This document shows positions 11,650-23,222 of a stretch of 64,000 nt of DNA, piece by piece (the first letter of the stretch is position 1; each line of letters starts with the position of its first letter). The translations under genes were made by a program, and so were the position numbers. Below the pieces are notes generated by a model that had not been told where the DNA came from, made no database searches, and worked only from the letters and a program-made list of their open reading frames with translations. The stretch comes from Scolanthus callimorphus (taxonomy: Eukaryota; Cnidaria; Anthozoa; Actiniaria; Edwardsiidae): positions 33,741,577 to 33,805,576 of the forward strand of contig CM066913.1 of NCBI GenBank assembly GCA_033964015.1. Reading direction: 5' to 3'.

Positions 11650-13205
11650 GTTTGGCTGTCTTAGCATGTTCCCTTAAGTGAAATAATATTTCTTTGTATA
11701 CCACAGGGTTCCCATGAGTTTCCGCATACGGCGGACGGACAGACGCCGGACGGACGCACGCTATACATGGTCTTCGAAACAAAAGAATTAATATCTCAAA
11801 AAGGAAACCACCTATGGCAAACAAACTTGGACACATTTATCTTTGGAGCGATGACTTTTCAACGCCCTAATCATTTGACTTGAGCAAATGACGTGAGCAA
11901 ATGAGCGAAAAAGTCCGTGACGTTTCAAAATCAACTCCATAGTTATGCCTAGACTCATTTTCCTTAGGTATGGTGCTCCGCAGGAGCTCCGCTATGATGA
12001 TGCTTCGCTCGTCTGGCTGCTTTAATATAATGGTATGAAAATAACCTTGTACTCAGCGTAATCATTGCTCGTCATTCTTGTCTGGACATCCGGTGCTGCA
12101 ACATGAAAGAGAAAAAGTAAACGTAAAAAAATTCACCATGATCAACTTTTCTTACTATAATGAAGTATACACCTTTTTCAATAAAGGCTTATGGGAAGTG
12201 ACCTTTAGTCGTCGAGAGCTATTGTTTTCGGGTGACGAGCAAAGAATCGCGATGTTTTACGCGGCGTCAAACGACCAAATCCTAAAATTAAGTGAATGCT
12301 TATTGAATAGGATCCTCTGTTTACAGTTTGAACTAGTTTGCACAAGCAGGGTATAGATTCTGAATATTTGAGAGAGCTCGAAATAGATAAGCACAGAATA
12401 TCATTAGCGGACAACAAATAATACATACTCAGAAAATTTGAAGGTTATACATTCTGTTGTAAGGGCGCAGTTAAATGTTCATTTTATAGATAACATGAGA
12501 GAAAATGTTGGCTAATGAGCCTTTGCAACACAGCAATCCACACTTAAAAACCTGCGTAGAGCCTTCAAAACTCTATGAAAACGTTAATACGATCTTTGGA
12601 ATAGCATATATCTGATCTCGAGCATGATTTGTATTACATTTTCGAAGACCAAAGAGGCTTTCTCAAAAGCCTTGAATCTCTTAGGTGGCAAGCTCATTAA
12701 CCCACACGCTTTCTTAAATTGAATTTCCCGCAATGCGCTCATAATTTGAATTACGCTTCATTCGCCAGGCGCTATTGAAATTCAGAACATTCCTTTTTGT
12801 AGCTCGGTTACGCTTGCTGATTTTCACGAATTCCTATATATGTAAACATTGAGGTCACAAGATATCGGCCGGGGTATAAATGTATGCGTTAAAGTGTTAA
12901 TTGTGGTAAATAAAAAAGAGATGAAAACGGAAAAGTATATGCAAATAAATTTGGTAAACCAAATTTTGCTTCATAATAATAAATGTCGACATGTATTGTC
13001 TGTGTTGTAGCAGAAGGCCAGTAGGAAGGGGGCTCGAACCCCCCTGAAACCAAAACAAAAAAACAAAAAAAATATTTTTCTTCATAAAGTAACCAAGAAC
13101 CTATGCAAAAGTGTTGACAAAAAAGGAGAAATGGAGTAAACGGCCCCTCCCCCTCCTTTAAAATGTTCGAACCCTTTCAGAAGGTTCCAGAGCTACACGG
13201 GACTG
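11650..13205. other. Stretch without recognised genes
   Basis: No exon was identified on either strand. The phase-1 exon expected after 13,648 in gene C is not visible here. It includes a CGGACGGAC-rich patch at about 11,727-11,762 and AT-rich sequence. Confidence 0.4.
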
Positions 13206-13213
13206 AGTATAAC

Positions 13214-13587
13214 CAAGAGTGGATTAACAAGAGTTAGAATCTTTCCCTACTGTATTTGTCCACATCACAGTCAGCAAAGTGTCTATTTTTATATTTGAAT
13301 TTCGCGCGCGAAAGTATTCGAATCTCCTCTTGATTCCCCTGAATTCATCGTATACCCAACACACAAAAAAATAGAGAATATCCTACCTTATCTTTGCGAC
13401 TTTAAAGGTTTTTCGAATGATCTGTGATTTAATTTTAGGCTGGATCTCACAACTCTTCGCGTAGCGAGAAAGTGGGAACCCTGTGGATGACGAATTTTAG
13501 CAGGAAACCTAGTTCTAAAAATAGACACTTTTCTGACTGTGATTCGGGCGTACATAGTAAATATGGAAACTCTTGGTAATCCACTCT
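13214..13587. mobile_element. MITE, CAAGAGTGGATTA family, copy 2
   Basis: It has the same 22-bp terminal repeats as 8,358-8,695. GTATAAC is duplicated at 13,207-13,213 and 13,588-13,594. It lies about 60 bp downstream of the juxtamembrane exon of gene C, inside the next intron. Confidence 0.8.
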
Positions 13588-13647
13588 TGGTATAACACTG
13601 AATGAGTGTGAGTTACTATTACTTTTTAGTGCAGACTGGAAACCTAC

Positions 13648-13763
13648 CGGCTGGTGGTGGTTCGTGTTCCACTAATATTTCTTGGTCGCTGTTGTCCAGC
13701 TCGTTTAGTCTAACATCATATTTGGTGTCACGAAGCTTTTCAGATCGAATTCTGTAAGAGAAA
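13648..13763 (-). CDS. Gene C exon: juxtamembrane cytoplasmic segment
   Basis: The acceptor is CTTGGCAG and the donor GCCG|GTAGGT, phase 2 in and 1 out. It encodes FSYRIRSEKLRDTKYDVRLN followed by an acidic stretch ending HEPPPA. With the preceding exon it gives a Cys right after the membrane, a possible palmitoylation site. A later AG in TTACAG would create a stop with the TM exon, so the upstream AG was chosen. This is the last exon of gene C that I can see. Confidence 0.65.
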
Positions 13764-14222
13764 CTGCCAAGAGAACGTTCAGGCTGGATTGGAGGGTCAA
13801 ACCAAGTATACATCGACCCTCCCCCTCAAATAAATAATACGTGATAAAAATACACGAATAAGTAAATAAAAAAGTAACAAAGCAGACACCAACAAGTAGC
13901 AACAATACACAATAAATAAAGACGAATAAATAATACGTGATAAAAATAAAGTAAAAAATAAAGTAACAAAAGCAGACACGAGCAACAACGACATACTCGC
14001 GAAAATGGCACAGAACTGTTTTACGTTATGAGATAGGCTAAAGTTAACTTGAGGAATGGTGGTCCATACAGGAATGGAACAATGGCCAGAAAGTTTCTGA
14101 CATTGTTTCTTATTTTCAACTGAACCATTTTGATATCACAAGATATGACATAGGAAATTTGCATACGAAGTTATATAGGGCTGTTGCACAAAGTTAACAC
14201 GACATCATTTCGAGTAACGTAC

Positions 14223-14348
14223 CATCTATAAAGCACCACAACTAAGACCCCCAAGGAAATAAAAGAACAATGCCGCCCACCACAGCTCCTGCGATAGTGC
14301 CGGCGGGTAGAGGTGTGCCAACTTTTTCTTGGTTTACAGTAGGCGAAA
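14223..14348 (-). CDS. Gene C exon: transmembrane helix
   Basis: It encodes SPTVNQEKVGTPLPAGTIAG, then a hydrophobic run beginning AVVGGIVLLF. The following bases give LGVLVVVLYR only after a one-base shift at 14,257-14,261 (AAATAAAA on the plus strand). The entry phase also needs one more base, perhaps in the T-run at the acceptor. The helix is otherwise ideal, with the following basic stop-transfer residues in the next exon. Confidence 0.65.
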
Positions 14349-15047
14349 CTAGAAAAAAGGGAAAGAGCTTAGATCAAAATATTAACCTTGTACAGAAGCG
14401 CAACAACAGGAACATCATCTATTAGTTGGTTTTAAATGGTAACTTTTAAACTAAACTTCAAAGGAGATGTACTTCTATTGTTGATAAGACTCTACTGGAG
14501 GGAGTCGTCCAAGAAGGTTCGGCACTGTCTGCCATCGAACACATGTTTGAAGTTAAAGATAAACCGAGAACACCAAATCATCCGCGACGAGTTGATTTCT
14601 GCAAAACGAGTTTAATTTGTTGGAGTCACCTTAACTCCTGCGAAGTATGCTCATATAAAATAACTCCATACCTGGAACAATGGCTGCTAATGCAACTTCT
14701 CCGACGAAGGTCTAAAGCAGGTGAAACAAACAATAAGAGGTTGACGCTCGTGCCCTGAATGGAATTCAAATGTTTATTCGCAGAGAAACGTTCCCAAACA
14801 AGGCTTAATGCAAATGATGGAACTCTATTATCAAAGTTCAGATTTGTATTAGGGAACTAAGGATTATAGTGATTATGGTTTGGCTTTTTTCCAGAAAAGG
14901 ACTCAAAATGAACTGTACAAAAGGATGTCCATTTCGAAACTGAAATAGAGCAAATTTCAAATGACTGCAGGGCTACAAAAATATACGTCACGCTCATCGA
15001 ACAGAGAGGGTCCTTAAGAAGTATATGTGTCACTTAAAATCCGTTAC

Positions 15048-15327
15048 CTTGTTGCTTGTGTCTGTCATAGCCCGGATGTAAATCTTGTATTTTTGAGACT
15101 CATCAAGTTCCACATTGTCAAAGGTCCTCTTCCGACCAGGGAACTTATCCCCCTCGCCCACTATCATCCATCTATCGGTGCCCATACTCGAGGCCGGTAG
15201 CTCTGCCGTGATATAGTAATGGAGACCTTTCTCCTCGGCTGTGCGGTAGTCATAGAGATTTTTAGCCTCCGAGTCTGTCAGGTATGTGTTCTCTGACTTC
15301 TCTCTATAGACTATGACCTGGTACCAA
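15048..15327 (-). CDS. Gene C exon: FN3 domain 4, second part
   Basis: It begins WYQVIVYREKSENTYLTD and ends KYKIYIRAMTDTSNK, 280 nt, phase 2 in and 0 out. The long insert with YYITAELPASSMGTDRWMIV followed by GEGDKF resembles the membrane-proximal FN3 of PTPRM/PTPRK-type receptors, the main reason for calling the gene an RPTP. Splice sites are TTTCTAG and AACAAG|GTAACG. Confidence 0.8.
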
Positions 15328-15594
15328 CTAGAAAATAACATGGCGATGAGCGAAAAGGCAACCCATAAGTCATTATCATTGGTAGCCCTTGGTAGGAGTA
15401 CAAAAAATAGATTATCAAAGAATAATTGCAAGGCGTTCTGCTAGCGATTATTTGAATCCACTCGATCCAGTCGCTAGGAAAGGGACGGGGGCGACAGTTG
15501 GAATGTGCGCTTATTATGGAAACCATGACTTAACTCATGTATTCCCAAAACCATCGACAGCATGGAAGCTCAAATGAACATAATATGGTCTTAC

Positions 15595-15679
15595 TTGATT
15601 GGTCCGTTGGTTTGATTGGCAGTCCATAGCGTAATATTAGTAGTCTCACTAATACCACCAACAGATGGAGGGAGTGGCG
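15595..15679 (-). CDS. Gene C exon: FN3 domain 4, first part
   Basis: The 85-nt exon, phase 1 in and 2 out, encodes PLPPSVGGISETTNITLW and ends in NGPI. P..P at the start and the central W are the FN3 A and B strands. There are two N-glycosylation sequons (NIT, NQT). The acceptor is TTGTTCTTCAG; the donor is GTAAGA. Confidence 0.75.
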
Positions 15680-15836
15680 CTGAAGAACAAGGAGTGTCTC
15701 TTACAGGAATGATCCAAAATACCCTCAACATCATTCGAAGCTAATTGTGGTGAAGACAGGCAGGCGCAGGCATGAAGGAACGTGGAATTTAAAGATGTGT
15801 ACTGTTGTGACCCAGAGTCACACCACATCTACTTAC

Positions 15837-16032
15837 TCACTATTTGAGTCTGATCACTTGCGGAAGTCATCTTGCTCGTCCCACAGTTTGTAGTTGAAGT
15901 GATATCAATGAAATAGTCCGTTCCTGGAAACAGTCCGTCAAACACGTGGCTCCGCTGGCTCCACTTGGCTGTGTATTTACGTACGTCAGTACTAAAGGAC
16001 GGCCAGTACGACTTGTTGCCTTTCAGTGCAAT
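15837..16032 (-). CDS. Gene C exon: FN3 domain 3, second part
   Basis: 196 nt, phase 0 in and 1 out. It encodes KWSQRSHVFDGLFPGTDYFI; the L.P.T.Y motif marks FN3 strands E and F. The donor GTGA|GTAAGT restores the phase needed by the next exon, which decided between two overlapping donors. Confidence 0.8.
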
Positions 16033-16325
16033 CTTACAAGCACAATAAAATATCATATGAATAAACAACGACAACAAAGAGCCTGAGCCTGTTGCGCAGT
16101 TTATGTATCCCGAAAAGTAATTCGTACCAAGAAATAATCCTTTGCACCTCAATGTCATAAAAAGTCCAGATTCCCTTTCGCGAGAGGCGTTAGGCAGAGG
16201 AGAAACCAGGATGACTGATATAAGAGCGACAGCATTCCTAGTACGACTCACGCGACGGACATAATATAAAATTGATCGCAAACGTTTTCATAAATACAAA
16301 AAATCGGAACAAAATATGAACTTAC

Positions 16326-16432
16326 TGTAAAGTGTCCCCCACTTCCCTTAAATCCCCGTGGGGGGTTCCATGTGAGTTTAATTGATCTCTCAGATAATGC
16401 CTCTGACTTTAGCGCTGACGGAGGACCTGGGG
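16326..16432 (-). CDS. Gene C exon: FN3 domain 3, first part
   Basis: 107 nt, phase 1 in and 0 out. It encodes APGPPSALKSEALSERSIKL then TWNPPRG, the canonical FN3 start with the conserved Trp and proline-rich BC loop. The acceptor is GACTTCTTGCAG and the donor ACA|GTAAGT. Confidence 0.85.
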
Positions 16433-16740
16433 CTGCAAGAAGTCAGTTTTAATAAGTATGTCCCACAGCTACCGACATGCAGCGCGCGCGTGCGTTATCA
16501 GCTGGAATCGTCCATTAAAGCGAAGAGACAAAGGATCGTGGTCTTAAGCTGTAACCATGATAAACATTTTGTCGCGACAACTACTATCGTCGTCTCTGAT
16601 CAGCAGCCGGTAGAAACTTTTAAAGTTTCGTCGTACTATCTTTTGTGGTAGAACATAGGGACGACAGAATACACACAAGATGCTCGTAATAAATAATCAT
16701 TGTATCAGGTCATAAAACTCTGTCTCACATAGGTACTTAC

Positions 16741-17058
16741 GCGATGTCTGTAATGTTATTGGTTGAGTATACGGACCGGGTGTAGGGACATTAGTATACG
16801 CTCGTACTCGTAGGATGTAAATACTACAACTCCCCAGGTCATACAGTATAACATAGTTCGCCTGTGTCCTATAAGTGCTTGCTGTAAGCGCTCCTCTCTT
16901 CCACACGCGCGATGTCCCGTTACTCGAGATATTGACGTCAAGTTCATACTCTCTAATGATTCCGTTCAGTTGATGCTGAGGCACAGGGAGCCATGAGATG
17001 TTGAACGTGGTCGCGTTGATCTCGGTGAACTTCAAGGAATCCGGTGGAGCATCGGGGG
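16741..17058 (-). CDS. Gene C exon: FN3 domain 2
   Basis: A complete FN3 domain in one 318-nt exon, phase 1 at both ends. It starts PDAPPDSLKFTEINATTFNI then SWLPVP, and ends with YILRVRAYT and a P..P segment. N-glycosylation sequons NAT, NIS and NGT are present. The donor is TCGC|GTAAGT. Confidence 0.9.
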
Positions 17059-17099
17059 CTGTGAAAATAAATTATATCAGCAAGATAAGATAATCTTCT

Positions 17100-17750
17100 A
17101 AAGTATCACAGAACAATTCTTTACGTGTACTGAACCATAAATAACCATTGCCTGAATTGCTATACAGGCATTCCAACGCCCTGCGACCCCCTACAGCCTT
17201 GCAGGTGTCACACCGCCGTGACACCTGCAAGGTATCTGAGATCAGAGATGGCTACCAAACCGAGCGTGTGTATCTCTCCCTGAATGTGATATTTCGCCTC
17301 AAACGGGTGTAATTTCGTGAGTCACGACTATACGCACAGATGATCCAAAAACTGTTTGTTTGTACCGATTTGCCATTGACTGGAGGGAGATTTCGCCTCA
17401 AAAACGCTAAGCGGGTAGCCACCTTGGACTCGCAAGACTGTCTTTTCCCAGCGAAACGCAACACAAATTTCCGTGGTTCACAGACCCTCCTACCGATCTT
17501 TTCGGTGAGAAATTTAGCAATTTCAATCGAAATTAGCCATTCAATAACAAAACTGTCTATTTCCCGGCGAACTACAAAACAAAAATTATTTCCGCGGTTC
17601 GTAGACCCTCCGACTGATCTTTTCAGTGAGAAGGGATACATTACGTAGGCTAGCAAAGTAGTTGCAAATTATTGGCGTCATCTCAAAACTGCACTATTCG
17701 CGGTATATGTAATCACTAAATAGCCAGTAAATACTATAGCCAATACAAAC
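17100..17750. other. Intron between FN3-1 and FN3-2
   Basis: It contains a short inverted repeat GCAGGTGTCAC...GTGACACCTGC near 17,200-17,232. Two diverged copies of a TTTCGCCTCAAA / CCCGGCGAA-type repeat lie at about 17,385-17,640. No coding exon. Confidence 0.45.
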
Positions 17751-18032
17751 CTGCCATCAGTGTTGCATATGTTTTCACATAACTCCATAAACCTTTGCCA
17801 ACCACGCTTATCCCTCTTGCCTTCACTGTATATCTGGTATAAGGCTTTAGCTTGTCAAGCTCATAAGATGATACTGCCCCAACGTCGATGGTCTTAGCTC
17901 TTTCACCTTGGGGCTGGTAATACACGGTGTACCCAGTCAATACACCCGTGTCATCAGATGGTGTTACTCTCAGGGACAGGGTGACCGAACGCTTCTTGCG
18001 GACACCAGTAACCGACGGCGCGGCAAGGACAT
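17751..18032 (-). CDS. Gene C exon: FN3 domain 1
   Basis: 282 nt, phase 1 at both ends. It starts VLAAPSVTGVRKKRSVTLSL, has GYTVYYQPQGE for strands C and C', and L.PYTRYTVKARGISVVGKG for strands E to G. The acceptor is TTGTCACAG and the donor GCAG|GTTTGT. Confidence 0.9.
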
Positions 18033-18494
18033 CTGTGACAAGGTACACAAGCGACAAAATTGTGATTGGATTGGTCAAATGTAAATCAAGTGACGCTATC
18101 GCCAACTCGTGGATGTAGAGTGGTCGTCGGGGCTCACTTTCTGAAACCTTTGCATCCAAGATTAGTTTAGTCGCTTGGCACTATGGGAGTTTACTTTGTT
18201 AAGATCAAATTCTTACAACGCCATTGAGACAACTTCCACTAAGTTTGTTGCCTAAAGTTCATCATCTGTATGAGATATATATTTTATTCTGTTCCCCGTA
18301 GTTATGACACCATATCACGTGGAAATGTAATTGCACCCCACTTATCACTTAGACAAACATTTGGGCAGAGGTCTTTTTCCTCACCACTCTCGGCCAGCGA
18401 AATGCAGAGAACAGAGATTGACCTCGGCTAGCTGGGAAGGAGTGATTCAGAGGGAAGAAAGAAGGAAGAAAGGAAGGAAGGATAAAAAACATAC

Positions 18495-18823
18495 TTAGCG
18501 GAACACGAACACATATGAAGATTGCGCCGGTGCTGCACTCGGAATTGTCAGCGGATAGCTTGCTGCGCATGCGTATAACATGGTGCAGTTCACTGCTCGT
18601 CTAGTTAAGTCTGCTCGCTGGCACTTGTAAGATGTCATGACATCGGATGCACTTGTAAATCGGATATCGATGTTGTTAGTCGTCTGTCCATTTACTTTGC
18701 TACCGTTCTTGTACCACGTGATGTCGGGTTGTGGGTAGCCTTTGGCGCAGGACAGCGACAGAGTCGTGCCTTTATGGGGGTTGAGAGTCACTTGTCGTGT
18801 GGACTGAACACTCGGTGAAAAGA
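18495..18823 (-). CDS. Gene C exon: Ig-like domain (one-base frame break)
   Basis: It encodes an I-set-like Ig: GTTLSLSCAKGYPQPDITWY for strands B and C, and SYKCQ for strand F, with 41 residues between the cysteines. At 329 nt it is one short of the 330 needed for phase 1 to 1. The starting frame runs into TAA exactly at the donor (TAA|GTATGT). The +1 frame ends GAIFICVRVPL and joins FN3-1 smoothly. The break must lie between about 18,555 and 18,600. Strand G is therefore uncertain. Confidence 0.7.
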
Positions 18824-18959
18824 CTGCAACAAATATCATTTTAAACGATTCGTTAAACAAAACAATATTCAGAAAATCTCAAGAAGAGAAAGGGAAAGTG
18901 CACAGGAAATTGCAAGGAATTTTGGGAAATATTTCGAAAATTTCAGCTGGATGTTGAAA

Positions 18960-20125
18960 AAGTGGACTCGTATTAACCAGTGGGTCAAATATGTTCATTT
19001 ATTATATGGCAACGATAGTACGCGCGCTCTGATTGGCTAACGAGCGGGCGTAACTCTCCGTAATGCCCACGGGCATTATGGAAATTCTTAATGCCCGCCC
19101 CCAGTTCACGGACTGACAAGCATTCATCTCCTTTAAATAACACAAATTCAAAAAGATTTTCAGCGAAATTCACAACAAGGAATACATGACACAATATAAC
19201 ACCAGATCTAACTTGTGACAAGAAGAAAATAATGGCCTGAATATCAGAAATGACCTGTTTACAAAAGCAAACAGAGCCAAAAAAGTTATTGTAAGAAATT
19301 CGAGCGAGAAAATGAAAACTTAAGGGAGTCAAAATAGCAACAAAAGATAAAAGCTACTGTAAAGTCAAAATTAATGGGAATTCAAGATACTCGAGAGCTA
19401 AAAATAATAACAGAAAGCGAGTTCAAATTTTGTGCTTACGATAGTGAAGTCGCTCATTTCTTTTCTCTCTTCATCTCCTCGAGTTAAATTCATTCTTACT
19501 TGACGTTTGCTTTTGCACAAAAGCCGGCTAAATTAACCATGCAATTTTCTGGAGGATAGCTTGTGAAGTATCTTCTTCAGGTTAACTCTTCTTCCGTACT
19601 TATTAAAGGCCTTTTGTAATGAGCAATGCTTTCCCCAATAGTGCTAAAATAATTTGAGCTGACGTCGAAGACTTGCTTCCCGGTTGCTTGCCGTTTGAAA
19701 CTTCTGTAACTACTCAACAGTTTCTCACAAATGACTAAACAGCATTATAAAATGTAAAAGAAAGGATTCCGAAGTATTTGACATCCATAAGAGATTGATT
19801 ACATTAGATCAAGTCTGGCGTGGTTTGCACACACGGGTTTGTTCTATCAGTTTGACTCAGAGAATGAAAAACTCTGAATGAACTCGAGCGACGCGGGCGC
19901 GTGTCTGAGTTATTTCGGCGGGAAAATGAACGAGGCGACTTCCGGTTCGTAAAAAGTTTGTAGAAAAGTGCCATATAATAGACAACTTACTAACCTCGAC
20001 CGTTCGGGCATTACGTGAAATATCAAACCTTGGTTTTGGCGTATCAACCTCGCTATCGCTCGGTCGATACGCCAAAACCTCAGTTTGATATTTCACGTAA
20101 TGCCCTCACTCTCGGTTAGTAAGTA
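18960..20125. repeat. Intronic inverted-repeat elements
   Basis: An inverted repeat at 19,990-20,118 has arms with GGGCATTACGTGAAATATCA and GATACGCCAAAACC facing each other across a short loop. A TTATATGGCAACGATA block near 19,000 and a GTGCCATATAATAGAC block near 19,965 may be the ends of a ~1-kb element (about 18,985-20,130). No coding sequence. Confidence 0.5.
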
Positions 20126-20311
20126 GTTAGTAACTTGTAATTTAAACCCGTGAAAATCTTCGCAATCATATGCTGGAACACTCTCAAATATCTAACACAT
20201 TGTTCATAGAATCATCCCGTCTATCATTAATAATACGAGTTGATATGGTTTCTAGTATCGGTTGTTTGAGATGAGATTTCTGGAAGCAAATTACAACACA
20301 TCCTGACTCAC

Positions 20312-20453
20312 CGAATCCACAACCATAGAGATCAACACGCATACACACGGCTCCGTGATGGGCAGTGGGATTAACTCTGATATACTGACCAGCAAAGGGA
20401 ACTGAAAACCAGGTAACCCGACCAGTACCTCGACCACTGTTACCAGGCAAATT
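20312..20453 (-). CDS. Gene C exon: discoidin domain 7, second part
   Basis: 142 nt, phase 0 in and 1 out. It encodes NLPGNSGRGTGRVTWFSVPF, then GQYIRV and a terminal RVDLYGCGF. Unlike domains 1-6 it keeps the C-terminal Cys of the classical discoidin disulfide. The acceptor is TACACTTCAG; the donor is GTGAGT. Confidence 0.9.
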
Positions 20454-20531
20454 CTGAAGTGTAGAACAAAACCTATTCATTCAGTATTCACTGCGGCTTG
20501 AATTGACCACCTTCGTGAAATATCTCTATAC

Positions 20532-20836
20532 CTTTATGTTTTGTTGTCCATCCTTGAATGCGTTCCATTCAGTTCCAGTAAAGCCGTACTTGATGGAAAA
20601 CTGTGTAACCCACTTATCCGCCGTGGGGTCCCCCTGTGTGGCTATTCCTGTCACTGTCTTCACCTTCCCAAGGTCAACCTGAAGGAACTCATTTTGGGGT
20701 GATGAAGAGCTGCACCAGGATGAGCCGCCGTATAGACGGCCAGCGGAGGCCGTATGAGAGTTATCCGAATTTGATGAAGATGAGAGCTGAGAGTCGAGTA
20801 CCAGGCCGCCCTCGACTCCTAGCGAAGATGCGCATC
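20532..20836 (-). CDS. Gene C exon: discoidin domain 7, first part
   Basis: 305 nt, phase 1 in and 0 out. It begins with the usual GC pair, then AGRLYGGSSWCSSSS, EFLQVDLGKVKTVTGIATQG and DKWVTQFSIKYG. The LQVDLG and TQG motifs are the core discoidin strands. Confidence 0.9.
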
Positions 20837-20869
20837 CTGGATAAAGAAATTGGTTTGTCTGTTGTGGTA

Positions 20870-21250
20870 GGTATTACATTGGCTATTAAAACAGTTCAAT
20901 AAAAACTTTTGTTTATCACGGCCCTCGGCTTCAACGAAGCGCCACCGCCATATTTATTAATACTTTGTTATTCATTCGGTACAGAAATCAATGTGTGGAC
21001 TTCGATTCTTTATTCAAACTTTAAAATTCAGCCTGAACTGACATGACAAAAAATCAAATGTTGCCGAGCTGAGTATTTGATGATGACGTACTGCACTAGG
21101 CTTGTTGCAGAAAACGAAGGTGGAGCGACTAACTGAGAGAACATATATTAATGGTTCGCAGCTATTAAGCTGTCAGATATTCTGGATTTCCGAATTGCCT
21201 TTGAACAATACGAAGTAACATTTCCGCATTTACAGCTATAAATGCAGACC
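20870..21250. other. Intron between discoidin 6 and 7
   Basis: AT-rich intron with no exon or clear repeat boundary recognised. Confidence 0.4.
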
Positions 21251-21253
21251 TAC

Positions 21254-21395
21254 CTGACACCAAGCCATTGTAGTCCAGCCTGACTGTAGGGAATTCACGA
21301 TAAAGCGTTGGATAAATGCGGACAAACTTGGCCAAGATCGGGACAGTAAAATAGTTAGTGACAACCTTAAATTTGACGAGATTACCGGTGAATAC
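21254..21395 (-). CDS. Gene C exon: discoidin domain 6, second part
   Basis: 142 nt, phase 0 in and 1 out. It reads VFTGNLVKFKVVTNYFTVPI, then AKFVRIYP and VRLDYNG. The F.GN start and K.VRI strand match the other second-half exons, but the sequence is the most diverged of the seven. The acceptor is TTTTGGTAG; the donor is GTAGGT. Confidence 0.85.
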
Positions 21396-21419
21396 CTACC
21401 AAAATAAGAAAAGGTTTTC

Positions 21420-22190
21420 AGTTTACCAAGAATGTAACTAATCTTTTGCCATTCAGATATCTTTAAATTAAGGACGATACGATGTGCAATAAGCCGAATC
21501 AGACTAGCAGGATTTCCGCGAAAGACTGGGACCATTCGGGATAATAAGACGTCAAATGTCTTGAAGGAAAGTCAAGGACCTGTTGGTCAGGATACGTCTA
21601 TCAACATAGCGGTAGAAAATGAAAGATTCCCAGCCGGGGCAAAAATGTCAAAACTAATTTCGCGGACTTCGAAATCCCGTCAAGTCATTGTCGTCCTTTT
21701 AATGTTACTGTTTTGCTGAAATAATTTCTTTCCTGACTTTTTTCTCACTCACACCACGGTATCACATCACCTGCAAGCAGAGGCTTCTTTTATTTCCCTG
21801 CATCTAATTTTAAAACTTAAATCGTTCGAATCTGTGACCCAAACCCATTTGTCTATTTTCCATGCCGATTTCATTTTTCATTTTCGAGGTGCGTAAAAAC
21901 AGCGTCGTCACGCCTTCCAAAACTATCACCTCGGCCAGGGATCAAACTTCGGCAGATTTCTCGGAAAACATTTATCGGTTCGAGATTAATTTTACCGTTA
22001 AGAGCAGCAGGAAATAGGCTTCATTCTGATCAGTTTGGTAAAAATCCGGTTTTCCAACCGGAGTCGACCGTTACAGAGAAAACTCTATTTGGTAGTTGGT
22101 TGATCAATTTCCAACAAAGCGAGCGCGTGCATGCTGTTCCGAGAAGGCCTTTGTCTGCAAAGTTTATTCTTCTGTCAAAAGACTCTATTT
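21420..22190. other. Intron inside discoidin domain 6
   Basis: No coding exon seen; no repeat with clear ends. It separates the two halves of domain 6. Confidence 0.4.
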
Positions 22191-22196
22191 GATTAC

Positions 22197-22516
22197 CTTT
22201 TCACGACCACCTTGAGTGTAATTTGCCCACGTGATGTTATCCATGGAGTAGGATATCTTGTATTTTTTAACCCATTCATTGCCACCATCAACCCTACTCT
22301 GTGTTAATGCGGCGCAAACATGGTACAGACTTCCCAAATCAACCTGAAGATAAGGATTTGAATCTTTGTCGGCCGTAGTTGTCGACCAGCCTATATAGTC
22401 ACTATATAGTCTGGCAAACCACGGGTAATGACGATTGTCAAAAAAGGAGCTGGCGGTAAACCTGTGGTCTGGTATCAACTTGTGACTTTGGATTCCTGTA
22501 TGACGGGTTCTGCAGC
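22197..22516 (-). CDS. Gene C exon: discoidin domain 6, first part
   Basis: 320 nt, phase 1 in and 0 out. It begins C-RTRHTGIQSHKLIPDHRFTAS, contains NPYLQVDLGSLYHVCAALTQ and EWVKKYKISYSMDNITWANY. There are two N-glycosylation sequons. The acceptor is GCTTCTAG; the donor is AAAAG|GTAATC. Confidence 0.9.
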
Positions 22517-22865
22517 CTAGAAGCGACAAAACAAACTGATAAGGCTGGTGACATAACAAAATATACATGGTGTTTTTCCTTCTACCTTCATGAGCTGTAC
22601 ATAATCCTATGCAGAGCAATCACTTCCCTCGAGTCGAAAATTGCTTGTTTGGGTGGTCAGAATCTAAGAACTATCAGGTTTGATAATTTTTGCTGATTCA
22701 GCATCTGCATAATTCACTAAGTTATTGCCCTAGGACAAAATGAAAGCTCACGTCTACGTTAAAAGGTCCTTTTTGTAGAATGGCTATTCATCTCGTTATA
22801 AGTGACCAGTTATTGGCATTTAAAGGAATCTACATGGCTAAAAGCCTCTGCTGATTATATCTGGT

Positions 22866-23045
22866 TCAACTGAATGAATGAATAAATGAATGAATAAACT
22901 TTATTTATCGAGGGTGGCATTAAATATCAAGTGATAATTTGCATATGGCCCTCAAAGAAAATAAGAATATTGAAAAAATACTAATTTACAATCAAATATT
23001 CGGAACAAGTATAAAAAACACCTAACTAGGTCATTGAAAGTCTTA
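22866..23045 (-). mobile_element. LINE 3' tail with (ATTC)n end
   Basis: On the minus strand a segment ends CCACCCTCGATAAATAAAG followed by tandem ATTC-type repeats. This is the usual look of a 5'-truncated CR1/L2-like LINE. It lies about 30 bp from the donor side of the next exon. Confidence 0.5.
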
Positions 23046-23074
23046 TTTTGGTACAATTTCCCTAGTTTTAATAC

Positions 23075-23222
23075 CTGGCATTATTGGGGATCCGTAAAGC
23101 TCAATCCGCAGGCATCGTTCACCTCTATGTCTGTCGGGTTTTATCCGCAAATATCGTGCTATCGGACTCTTGTAGAGGACTTGACGAACGACTGATGATC
23201 GGTCAGAATTACCGTAAAATAT
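23075..23222 (-). CDS. Gene C exon: discoidin domain 5, second part
   Basis: 148 nt, phase 0 in and 1 out. It encodes IFYGNSDRSSVVRQVLYKSP, IARYLRIKPDRHRGERCLRI and ELYGS. The acceptor is TTTACTGCAG and the donor CCAG|GTATTA. Confidence 0.92.

Noticed and set aside
13010..13055. tRNA-like GGGGGCTCGAACCCCCC segment
   Set aside because: It is a short GC palindrome without box A or a cloverleaf.
15837..15842. Donor GTGAGT three bases earlier for FN3-3
   Set aside because: It would leave phase 0, while the next exon needs phase 1; the overlapping GTAAGT donor fits and is stronger.
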